Positions 1 through 6,254 of a stretch of DNA of 8,920 bases are shown piece after piece (within the stretch, counting starts at the first letter, position 1; the number at the start of each line of letters is the position of its first letter). The position numbers and the translations under genes are program-made. The stretch is from contig SKXR01000271.1 of assembly GCA_007128275.1 (NCBI GenBank), positions 1 through 8,920 of the forward strand, read 5' to 3'. This DNA comes from Kiritimatiellia bacterium. GTDB taxonomy: Bacteria > Verrucomicrobiota > Kiritimatiellia > SLAD01. Under the pieces are notes generated by a model, which saw only the letters and a list, made by a program, of their open reading frames with translations, made no database searches and was not told the origin of the DNA.

Positions 1-17
1 TGAACGATGTTCGGATT

Positions 18-57
18 GCCAACCGTTGAGGATGCTACACGGCAGGCATCCGTTGGC
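18..57. repeat. Nested inverted repeat GCCAAC/GTTGGC around GGATGC/GCATCC
   Basis: GCCAAC at 18-23 pairs with GTTGGC at 52-57. Inside it, GGATGC at 30-35 pairs with GCATCC at 46-51, leaving a 10-base loop. The right arms are contiguous, while the left arms are separated by six bases (24-29), so the cruciform has a one-sided bulge. The function is unknown. It has no adjacent T-run, so it is not a textbook intrinsic terminator on either strand. Confidence 0.55.
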
Positions 58-200
58 CAAGTCCATAGTGTGGTGGAATGCGGAGGGGCGCAGGGTCAAT
101 ACGTTCTCCAACCTAACTCCTCATGTATCAACCCGTTTCGAAAAAAACAGTCACCTTGGAGGGGCGAGTTACACGAGCCCGTGATGTCGCGTTGAATAGA

Positions 201-224
201 AATGGAGGCGGTTAGGCTTCCATT
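201..224. repeat. 9-bp hairpin with six-base loop
   Basis: AATGGAGGC at 201-209 faces GCTTCCATT at 216-224 across the loop GGTTAG. Eight positions are Watson-Crick pairs and one (207/218) is G·U if transcribed from the plus strand, or A/C if transcribed from the minus strand. The stem is therefore more stable in a plus-strand transcript. No T-run follows on either strand. It may be an RNA element or a DNA-level repeat; its role is unknown. Confidence 0.5.
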
Positions 225-303
225 CGCGTTCCCGGCGTCGCATAGCTCCGCCCTCCAGAAAGAGGGTAACCACCACTTTTCCAATGCGATGCAGAGAACG
301 GAA

Positions 304-321
304 CGACCCTGCGGAGGGTCG
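304..321 (-). terminator. Candidate weak terminator hairpin after the STAS gene
   Basis: CGACCCT (304-310) and AGGGTCG (315-321) form a perfect 7-bp GC-rich stem with the four-base loop GCGG. It lies 22 bases past the stop codon of the STAS gene in its direction of transcription. The bases after the stem on the minus strand (TTCCGTTCTC) are pyrimidine-rich but hold no true T-run. Termination would therefore be weak, or the hairpin may only protect the 3' end of the message. Confidence 0.35.
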
Positions 322-343
322 GGGAATACGGGGCGCCCCTTGA

Positions 344-679
344 TCAGCCCACGTTTTGCACGGCTTCGTCGACGCTGGGATAGGAGGGGAAGAGGGAGGA
401 AAAACCGGCGATATCCAGCACTTCTTTGATATGGTCCTGCAAGTTTGCGAGGACGAGTTTCCCGTTGAGCGGTTTCAGCTTCTTGGCCGCCAACAGAAAG
501 GCGCGTAACCCGACACTACTGATATATTCCAACGCTTGAAGATCAAGCACCAGACGGGTCTGTCCGCCATCGATGATGGTGGACATGCGTTCCTGAAATC
601 CCTGTGTGGATTCGTTGTCCAGTCGTCCGTTTAAGGAGAGGATACAGGCATTGCCTCTGACTTCTTCGTTGATGTTCAT
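344..679 (-). CDS. STAS-domain anti-anti-sigma factor (RsbV/SpoIIAA-like)
   Basis: This 111-residue protein consists of a single STAS domain, the usual size for an RsbV/SpoIIAA-type antagonist. Family hallmarks are the N-terminal strand with LNGRLD (residues 16-21), the strand LVLDL (43-47) and the switch segment ISSVGLR (53-59). Ser55 aligns with the phosphorylated serine of SpoIIAA and RsbV; the preceding Asp of those proteins is Ser54 here. In the family, the unphosphorylated form binds the kinase/anti-sigma protein and frees its target, and phosphorylation breaks that complex. The start ATG is preceded by GGAGG ten bases upstream. The gene is the last of a three-gene set with the kinase and phosphatase, 36 bases after the kinase stop. 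The cytoplasmic partner-switch role is inferred from family and context; the final target is unknown. Confidence 0.9.
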   Translation of the reverse strand: MNINEEVRGNACILSLNGRLDNESTQGFQERMSTIIDGGQTRLVLDLQALEYISSVGLRAFLLAAKKLKPLNGKLVLANLQDHIKEVLDIAGFSSLFPSYPSVDEAVQNVG

Positions 680-715
680 TCTGCTAGTGCCTCCATACCT
701 GCTCTGAGCGTTGCG

Positions 716-1135
716 TCAACCCGTGCCGACGGTGACATGTTCCTTGTTTAAGATCAAATGATTCCTGCCATTTTCCCGTTGATATTGAAGGGCGTCAAAC
801 ATGTTTTTGACCAGATGAATGCCCAGCCCGCCCACGGGTCTCTTCTCCAGCGGAATATCCAAGTCCGGCGGCTCGGCTTCCACGGGATTGAACGGCCGGC
901 CGTCGTCTTCGATCTCCGCCCGTAATCGACCGTTCTCGATATGCAAGGTCAAGCGAATCTCATGTTCGTCCTGATCCTCGTATCCGTATGAGATGACGTT
1001 GGTGACCAATTCTTCGAGGGCGAGATTAATTTCGAAGGTGAGTTTGGGCGCAAGATGATGCTCTTGCGCGAACGCTTCGACGAAACGGCTGAGCGCTTCT
1101 ATCTCGCTCAAATCATTTTTGATGACCAATTCCAT
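716..1135 (-). CDS. Anti-sigma-type serine kinase (RsbW/SpoIIAB-like, HATPase_c)
   Basis: This 139-residue single-domain GHKL ATPase matches the length of RsbW/SpoIIAB-type kinases. The N box is visible as LALEELVTNVISYGY (38-52, with Glu42 and Asn46), the G1 box as EIEDDGRPFNP (74-84, Asp78 and Gly79) and the G2 box as GGLGIHLVK (102-110). In the family such proteins bind a sigma factor or another effector and use ATP to phosphorylate the STAS antagonist on serine. The chosen ATG has AGGAG six bases upstream, lying within the end of the phosphatase gene. Only three bases separate that gene's stop from this start, so the two are probably translationally coupled. No sigma-factor gene is in the window, so the client could be encoded elsewhere or may not be a sigma factor. 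Confidence 0.9.
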   Translation of the reverse strand: MELVIKNDLSEIEALSRFVEAFAQEHHLAPKLTFEINLALEELVTNVISYGYEDQDEHEIRLTLHIENGRLRAEIEDDGRPFNPVEAEPPDLDIPLEKRPVGGLGIHLVKNMFDALQYQRENGRNHLILNKEHVTVGTG

Positions 1136-1138
1136 CCA

Positions 1139-2431
1139 TCACTCCTTGCCGGCAAACTCCACGCGAACCAGCGAGAAATCATCGTCCAGCGGGCCGGCGC
1201 CGTTTAGGGCTAGTATGTGCTCATACGTGTTCAGCACATCGTCGTCCTGCTCCGTCTTGCCGTGTTTCGCCAGGATATCCCCGAATTCCGACAGCGTAAG
1301 CATGCCTCCGTTTCCCGTTTCCACTTCATACGTGCCATCGCTGAAAACGTAAAGCCTGTTGAACGGGTCCACTTCGATTTCCCGGGTGGCGTAGTCGCTG
1401 TCCGGCATGGATCCGACTGCGAGGCCGCCTCCCGTCAACCAAGCCATTTGCGCCGCTTCCGCGGAGGGACCGTGGAGCAACACGGCCGGGGGATGGCCGC
1501 CCGACGCATACCGCAGGCGGCGTGTGCGGGCCTGATAGACCCCGTACCAAGCGGTAAAATACTTGTCTCCATTCGATTCCATGGGAAACATCTCGTTAAG
1601 CCGGGTCAAGACCTCTCCGGGCTCCCGCATATCCACCCCGGATAACGATTGCGAGCGCAAGAGGTTGACGACACTGATGGACAGCAGGGCGGCCCCGACG
1701 CCGTGGCCGCATACGTCGATCAGATAGACGCCGAAATGATCGGGGTCGATCCATCCGTAACTAAAGAAGTCGCCCCCCAACTCGGTGGACGGTTCGAACT
1801 TCCATGCCGTCTTCACGCGGCTGTTCAGGCGCGGAGGAAGGAGTGAACACGCGTAGTCCGTGGCCTCTTCCAATTCCTTGGCCAGATGTTTACGGCTTTC
1901 GAGCAGGGCTTCTTTGGTGTTGATCAGTTCGCGCTGCACATGGATCACGTCGAGCATGGACAATTCGTGTTCCACCATGGCCGCGAATTCTTCGAGCATG
2001 GACAGCTCTTGGGGCGTGATCTCGCGTGGTTGATGGGCCACCAGGCAGAGGGTGCCGACGTTCTCGCCCATGGCGCGAACGGGATGTCCGGCATAGAAGC
2101 GCACGTGCGGTTTGTTAGTAACCATGGGATTGTCGGCGAAGCGCGGATCTTTCAGGGCGTCCGGTATAACGAGGGCGCTATCTTGCAGGATGGTGTGGCC
2201 ACAAAAGGAAATATCGCGGCTTGTTTCGGTGGTATCCCAGCCGCAGGTCGATTTCATCCATTGCCGGTTTGCGTCCACCATGGCGACATAGGCGATGGGT
2301 ACACGAAAGATGTCGCTGACGAGCCGGGTGATCCGGTCAAACCGTTCTTCCGGTGGCGTATCCAGGATGTCCAACGCCCGCAACGCGGCGAGGCGCTCCT
2401 GCTCATTTTCGGGTATGGATGCCATAATCAT
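1139..2431 (-). CDS. GAF-PP2C (SpoIIE-type) serine phosphatase, RsbU-like
   Basis: This is a 430-residue soluble protein. Residues about 8-155 form a GAF sensor domain of the type opening with ALRALDILDTPPEERFDRI and containing the ISFCGHTI and YAGHPV segments. A helical, probably coiled-coil linker follows (about 155-190). A PP2C/SpoIIE phosphatase domain runs from about 190 to 427. Candidate metal-binding acidic residues are in GGDFF (219-223, Asp221), DVCGHG (239-244, Asp239), SDG (364-366, Asp365) and DDDF (416-419). The expected reaction is removal of phosphate from the downstream STAS protein, reactivating it. The ligand of the GAF domain is unknown; the domain is N-terminal with no membrane segment, so it should sense a cytoplasmic signal. 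Two ATGs two codons apart (2431 and 2425) are possible starts and neither has a strong Shine-Dalgarno sequence. It heads the three-gene partner-switch operon. Confidence 0.92.
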   Translation of the reverse strand: MIMASIPENEQERLAALRALDILDTPPEERFDRITRLVSDIFRVPIAYVAMVDANRQWMKSTCGWDTTETSRDISFCGHTILQDSALVIPDALKDPRFADNPMVTNKPHVRFYAGHPVRAMGENVGTLCLVAHQPREITPQELSMLEEFAAMVEHELSMLDVIHVQRELINTKEALLESRKHLAKELEEATDYACSLLPPRLNSRVKTAWKFEPSTELGGDFFSYGWIDPDHFGVYLIDVCGHGVGAALLSISVVNLLRSQSLSGVDMREPGEVLTRLNEMFPMESNGDKYFTAWYGVYQARTRRLRYASGGHPPAVLLHGPSAEAAQMAWLTGGGLAVGSMPDSDYATREIEVDPFNRLYVFSDGTYEVETGNGGMLTLSEFGDILAKHGKTEQDDDVLNTYEHILALNGAGPLDDDFSLVRVEFAGKE

Positions 2432-2453
2432 TAAGGTTCACAGTAGACGAGGG

Positions 2454-2484
2454 AGCCCGTCCCTGACCAGTATAAATCCGGGCT
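2454..2484. repeat. Inverted repeat AGCCCG/CGGGCT flanking the -10 box
   Basis: AGCCCG at 2454-2459 and CGGGCT at 2479-2484 are perfect 6-bp arms separated by 19 bases. They fill most of the 53-bp gap between the ABC ATPase and the phosphatase and bracket the proposed -10 hexamer. This could be a repressor site, or a weak stem ending the upstream transcript, but no T-run follows it. The arms are short enough to be chance. Confidence 0.3.
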
Positions 2485-2498
2485 TCACACCGTTGCAA
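2469..2498 (-). promoter_or_regulatory. Candidate sigma70-type promoter for the partner-switch operon
   Basis: On the minus strand, TTGCAA (2493-2498) as -35 and TATACT (2469-2474, five of six consensus bases) as -10 are separated by 18 bases. The element spans the last codons of the upstream ABC ATPase gene and the following spacer, and predicts a short leader of about 30 bases before the phosphatase ATG. It would let the phosphatase-kinase-STAS genes be expressed independently of the metal-uptake cluster. Confidence 0.5.
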
Positions 2499-3555
2499 CG
2501 GGACATCCGTAACGCGAGGGATAGGCCATCACCGGTGTCTCCAGATGTACGCGAACCCGTTGCCCTTCGTGCAGGCCTCGGCAACATCCGACGAGCCGCG
2601 ATTTAAGCAGCGTTTGTGAATTCATCCGGATCTTCAACATCTGGTCATGGCCGAAATAGGTCCGCTCGATGATTTCTCCCGGGCCGTTGTCATCGGCCGT
2701 CAAAAGGAGATCTTCTGGACGAAACATGATTTCCACCTCGCCTTGCACGCTCTCCAGCGCGGGCAGCGCGCCGAGTTCGCATTCGACGGTGTCGCCACGC
2801 GCGGTGCCGGGCAGAAAATTGGCGTCGCCCAGAAACGTGGCGACGAGATGAGAGGCGGGTCGCCGATACAGCCGTTCCGGCCGATCCGTCTGCATGATCC
2901 GGCCATCGATCATGACGGCGATTTCGTCCGCGAGACTCAACGCTTCTTCCTGGTCGTGCGTCACAAAGATGGCGGTGACGCCGGCCTTGCGCAGGATCTG
3001 GCGCACTTCTTGACGGACCCGGTCGCGGAGGGCTGCGTCAAGATTAGAGAAGGGCTCGTCCAAGAGAATCAGTTCGGGGCGCGGCGCCAAGGCGCGGGCG
3101 AGCGCGACCCGCTGTTGTTGTCCGCCGGACAATTCGTGCGGCATCCGGTCCCTGACGCCCTCCAAGCCCACCAGCGTAAGCACTTCATGAATGCGTTCGG
3201 GGCGATGTGACACCCGTCCGTTCAATCCGAAAGCCGCGTTCTCTTCGACGGTTAGATGCGGAAACAGGGCGTATTCCTGGAAGACCATGCCCACACGGCG
3301 TTGTTCCGGCTGGACGAAGACATCCGGTCCGCTGACAAGGCGACCACCGATCTCCACTTCTCCGATGTCGGGCATTTCGAATCCAGCGATCATGCGGAGT
3401 ACAGTCGTCTTGCCGCATCCGCTTGGACCGAGCAAGGCAAGAAAACGACCGGACTCAATATCCAGGTCTACGCCGCAAGCCGCGGGCACATCGCCGAAAT
3501 GTTTACAAAGATGCCTGCACCGTATGGCGCTTTGTTGATCTGTCTCCGTCGTCAT
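2485..3555 (-). CDS. ABC transporter ATP-binding protein, FbpC-like (iron(III) import)
   Basis: This 356-residue ATPase is of the FbpC/PotA class. It shows Walker A GPSGCGKTT (43-51), Q-loop Gln93 in VFQEYALFPHLTV, signature LSGGQQQRVALARAL (142-156), Walker B LILLDE (162-167), the D-loop NLD (170-172) and the H-loop histidine in VTHDQEEA (His199). A C-terminal region of about 110 residues with a FRPED motif (278-282) resembles the TOBE-type regulatory domain of this class. Its ATG overlaps the permease stop as ATGA (3552-3555), which decides the start over an in-frame ATG 11 codons upstream. It powers the adjacent permease at the cytoplasmic face. Iron is inferred from the binding protein and layout; ATPases of this class alone do not reveal substrate. 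Confidence 0.9.
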   Translation of the reverse strand: MTTETDQQSAIRCRHLCKHFGDVPAACGVDLDIESGRFLALLGPSGCGKTTVLRMIAGFEMPDIGEVEIGGRLVSGPDVFVQPEQRRVGMVFQEYALFPHLTVEENAAFGLNGRVSHRPERIHEVLTLVGLEGVRDRMPHELSGGQQQRVALARALAPRPELILLDEPFSNLDAALRDRVRQEVRQILRKAGVTAIFVTHDQEEALSLADEIAVMIDGRIMQTDRPERLYRRPASHLVATFLGDANFLPGTARGDTVECELGALPALESVQGEVEIMFRPEDLLLTADDNGPGEIIERTYFGHDQMLKIRMNSQTLLKSRLVGCCRGLHEGQRVRVHLETPVMAYPSRYGCPVATV

Positions 3556-5201
3556 GCGTCCCCCTCTTCGTGCTTCAAGATGATCCATATAGATATAGCG
3601 GATACGAGCACCAAAATCAAAGCCGGCGCCGCGGCTCGGGCGAAGAAGGCCTCTTCGGTCGCGCCCCAGATCCGCGTCGCGAGGGTGTGAAAGCCGGTCG
3701 GGCCCAGGATCAGGGTGGCCGGCAATTCTTTCATGCAGGTGAGAAACACCAGCGCCATGCCGGTGAACAGGCCCGGACGGAGCAGGGGCAGCGTGACGGA
3801 GGTGAGCGTCTGCTTGGAAGTGCGCCCCAATGTGCGCGCGGCTTCCTCGATGCGCGGACTAATCTGCAATAGCGATGCACGCAGACTTCCCACCGCCAGC
3901 GGCAAGAAAAGGATGATGTAGGCCAGGACGAGCATGAACAAGGTCTGGTAGAAGTAAGGGGCGTATCGCGCGCCGAAAAACACCAGCGCCAGCGCCACGA
4001 CAATGCCCGGCAGCGCGTGGCCGATGTAGGCGCATCGTTCCATCAACCGGCTGGAGTGGCTCGGATGGCGCACGGCATAGATCACGATCGGTAGCGCGGC
4101 CAACACGCAGGCCGCTGAAGCGAGGCCGGAGGCGGTGACGGAATTGAGCGTGATATCGATGGATTGAAGCCACTGGCCGTCGGCGGCGCCGGCTTGCAGC
4201 AACCAGTATCCGGTCACCAGCACCGGCACGCCGAGCGCGAGCAGACTGATGATTGCGCAAAGGGCGACGGCGGGATAGCGCCATATCCCGAGTGCGGCGC
4301 GGCGTTGGTGACGTAGGGCGCCTGCGCTACTGCGATAGTAGCGTGTCCTTCCGCGCAGCCGGTACTCGATAAGCAGGATCAAGAAAGTCAACGCAACCAA
4401 GAGTAGCGCGAGCACAGCGGCGGCGCTGCGATCCAGGGCCCCCGTGTACTGCACATAGATCGCGCGTGTAAACGCATTGAATTGCAGGAGGGACACCGCG
4501 CCAAAATCGCTGAGCGTATACAGCGCCACCAATAAGGCGCCTGCGGCAATGGCGGGGCGGAGGTGCGGCAGGATTACCTCGCGAAACACTTGTGGGGCGG
4601 TGCGCCCCAAACTGCGCGCGGCGTCCTCCAAACTGGGATCAAGGCCGCGCAATCCGGCGCGTACACTTAATTGCACGTACGGATACGTGAACAGCGTCAA
4701 GGCCAGCCACGCGCCGGGAAAGCCGTAGATGGACGGTAACTGCTCCACACCGAGCGGGGCGAGCAGACGCTGTAACATGCCGTTCGGGCCCAACGCGGCG
4801 ATCAACGCGAAAGCGCCGACATACGAGGGCAACACCAAAGGCAGACAGGTCACCGTGCTCCAAAAATGTCGGCCCGGCAAATCAGTGCGCGCAGTCAGCC
4901 ACGCCAACAGAACGCCGATCAAGACGGACGAAGCGGTGACGGCCACCGTTAGACCAAGACTGTTGAAGAAGACGGCCACGGTGCGGGGCCGCGCCAGGAT
5001 ACCAACGATTTCCGGGCCGATCTCCACCGTGCGCACAATCAAGTAGACGAGGGGCAGCAGCGCCAGTGCGGCAACTATGCCGGCGGCGAGCCGGAGCGAG
5101 AGCGAAGGACGTTTCGCCGACGGCACGCGTCGTTGCCCGGCGGAAAGTGACGGTTCGCTCCGTGTCTCGGAATGTCTGTTGATCGGAATATGAGCGGACA
5201 T
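3552..5201 (-). CDS. Fused ABC permease, FbpB-like (iron(III) import)
   Basis: This 549-residue inner-membrane protein is made of two homologous BPD permease halves in one chain, as is usual for FbpB/ThiP/CysU-like fused permeases. Many hydrophobic segments are visible, beginning at about residues 38-57 after a polar N-terminal tail. Each half carries the cytoplasmic EAA coupling loop: EDAARSLGRTAPQVF...LPHLRP (192-216) and EEAARTLGRTSKQTL...LPLLRP (452-476). These dock onto the two ATPase subunits. The ATG at 5201 is preferred because it has an AGGGGGG-type ribosome binding site and leaves a 16-bp gap after the binding-protein gene. A longer in-frame start at 5339 would overlap that gene by over 100 bases and adds a non-hydrophobic, Cys-rich stretch unlike the family. 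The substrate is inferred as ferric iron from the neighbour. Confidence 0.9.
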   Translation of the reverse strand: MSAHIPINRHSETRSEPSLSAGQRRVPSAKRPSLSLRLAAGIVAALALLPLVYLIVRTVEIGPEIVGILARPRTVAVFFNSLGLTVAVTASSVLIGVLLAWLTARTDLPGRHFWSTVTCLPLVLPSYVGAFALIAALGPNGMLQRLLAPLGVEQLPSIYGFPGAWLALTLFTYPYVQLSVRAGLRGLDPSLEDAARSLGRTAPQVFREVILPHLRPAIAAGALLVALYTLSDFGAVSLLQFNAFTRAIYVQYTGALDRSAAAVLALLLVALTFLILLIEYRLRGRTRYYRSSAGALRHQRRAALGIWRYPAVALCAIISLLALGVPVLVTGYWLLQAGAADGQWLQSIDITLNSVTASGLASAACVLAALPIVIYAVRHPSHSSRLMERCAYIGHALPGIVVALALVFFGARYAPYFYQTLFMLVLAYIILFLPLAVGSLRASLLQISPRIEEAARTLGRTSKQTLTSVTLPLLRPGLFTGMALVFLTCMKELPATLILGPTGFHTLATRIWGATEEAFFARAAAPALILVLVSAISIWIILKHEEGDA

Positions 5202-5217
5202 GCCGGACGCGCCCCCC

Positions 5218-6246
5218 TTAAAGAATTCCCAGGTCCTGCAACAGGCGCAGTGTGCCTTCAAGGTCGTCCAACTCGCTGAGATCCATGTCAGGTGTTTGAA
5301 GGGTGCGCAATGGCGGCAAAGCCGGATTGGTTTCGGCATGGGCGGCTAGCGGATATTCATAGGTGTGGTCCGTGAAATAGCGTTGCGCGTCGGCTGCGAG
5401 CAGATAGCGCACAAATTGTTCGGCAAGATCCTTGTTCCCCGACGTATCGATGATGCTGGCGCCGGCCACGTTCACCAGGACATCCGAGGCGAAATAATGG
5501 TTGCGCACGTGCATGGTCGTCTGGCGCCCCTGTTGCATGGCGTGGATGTAATAGTGATTGACGAGGCCGACATCGATTTCGCCCGCTTCTACCGCGGCGA
5601 TGATGGGGGTGTTTTTGGCGTAGGCGCGCGTGCCGTTGGCCTGCATGCAGGCCAACCAGGTACGCGTCGCCTCTTCGCCTTGCGTCACGCGCAGGGCCGT
5701 GACGAAGGCCTGAAAGGAGCCGTTGGCGGGGGCCCAACCTACGCGGCCCTGCCATTCAGGAGCGCAAAAACCGGACAGATCCTCGGGCAGTTGTTCCGGG
5801 GATATTCGATGCGGGTTGTAGGCGGCGACTCGTGCGCGCCCGGACACGCCGATCCAGTGATGCTTCGGCGAGCGGAAACGCGGTTCGACTTCTTCCAGGA
5901 GGTCTTCGGGGAGCGGCGCCAAGCGGCCTGCCCGGGAGAGGGCGCCCAACGCACCGGCATCCTGCGCAAAGAAAATGTCGGCGGGACTGTTGCGCCCTTC
6001 CTCCAGAATGGTCGCCGCCATTTCCGCCGTTTGTCCGTAGCGGATGTAAACCCGAATGCCGGTTTCCTCCGTGAACCGGTCAATCAACGGTTGAATCAAA
6101 TCCTCACTGCGCCCGGAATAGATCGTGATCGCATTGCGGGTGTCGACGCGTTCCATCAGCAGAAAGCGACCAGTGAGCACGATGCCGACCAACAGCAACA
6201 GGAGCAGGGGGATGTAAGATGCAACGTGTGTGAGCTTCTTCTTCAT
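5218..6246 (-). CDS. Extracytoplasmic iron(III)-binding protein, FbpA-like
   Basis: This 342-residue type II periplasmic binding protein of the FbpA/AfuA class has the family segments ITIYSGRSEDLIQPLIDRF (40-58), PADIFFAQDAGAL (88-100), GRARVAAYNP (136-145), WAPANGSFQAFV (171-182), VNHYY (229-233) and YFTDHTYEYPL (290-300). The adjacent tyrosines Tyr232-Tyr233 match the ferric-iron-coordinating tyrosine pair known in FbpA proteins. The N terminus has a KKK charge cluster and one long hydrophobic stretch (about 11-30), but no lipobox Cys and no clear AXA cleavage site, so it may stay membrane-anchored. The start codon lies 8 bp after the regulator stop without an obvious Shine-Dalgarno, suggesting coupled translation. 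A related family member could carry another metal, but the YY motif favours iron. Confidence 0.9.
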   Translation of the reverse strand: MKKKLTHVASYIPLLLLLLVGIVLTGRFLLMERVDTRNAITIYSGRSEDLIQPLIDRFTEETGIRVYIRYGQTAEMAATILEEGRNSPADIFFAQDAGALGALSRAGRLAPLPEDLLEEVEPRFRSPKHHWIGVSGRARVAAYNPHRISPEQLPEDLSGFCAPEWQGRVGWAPANGSFQAFVTALRVTQGEEATRTWLACMQANGTRAYAKNTPIIAAVEAGEIDVGLVNHYYIHAMQQGRQTTMHVRNHYFASDVLVNVAGASIIDTSGNKDLAEQFVRYLLAADAQRYFTDHTYEYPLAAHAETNPALPPLRTLQTPDMDLSELDDLEGTLRLLQDLGIL

Positions 6247-6254
6247 CTACAGGA

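Larger units (their letters stand above)
1..343. other. Left-end intergenic region with several hairpins, no convincing gene
   Basis: No open frame here has a recognisable product, a good ribosome binding site or family resemblance; the two frames of about 62 codons, one per strand, look like chance. The stretch is rich in inverted repeats: a nested one at 18-57, an interrupted one at 164-190 (GCGA/TCGC outside CACG/CGTG), a 9-bp stem at 201-224, a short CCCTC/GAGGG stem at 251-266 and a 7-bp stem at 304-321. A run of seven A at 141-147 reads as T7 on the minus strand. It could be the 3' untranslated region of the STAS operon, a small structured RNA, or simply terminator-rich spacer. I recognise no known riboswitch or housekeeping RNA. 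Confidence 0.5.

Noticed and set aside
18..57. Integron attC site suggested by GCCAAC...GTTGGC arms
   Set aside because: The arms do not fit RYYYAAC and GTTRRRY in either orientation, the element is shorter than known attC sites, and no gene cassette or integrase is present.
141..190. Intrinsic terminator using the T7 run on the minus strand
   Set aside because: The nearest stem (164-190) is interrupted and ends about 16 bases before the T-run, too far for a standard rho-independent terminator.
1..343. Known structured RNAs (cobalamin, c-di-GMP, 6S, RNase P, tmRNA, SRP)
   Set aside because: A GGGAA string and several stems were considered, but none of the diagnostic conserved cores of these RNAs could be found on either strand.
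1886..2434. 182-codon plus-strand frame opposite the phosphatase gene
   Set aside because: It is antisense to the well-supported GAF-PP2C gene, and its His/Gly-rich product resembles no family.
5202..5339. Longer permease start
   Set aside because: It overlaps the conserved end of the binding-protein gene, and the added residues are polar and Cys-rich, unlike FbpB N termini; 5201 has a better ribosome binding site.
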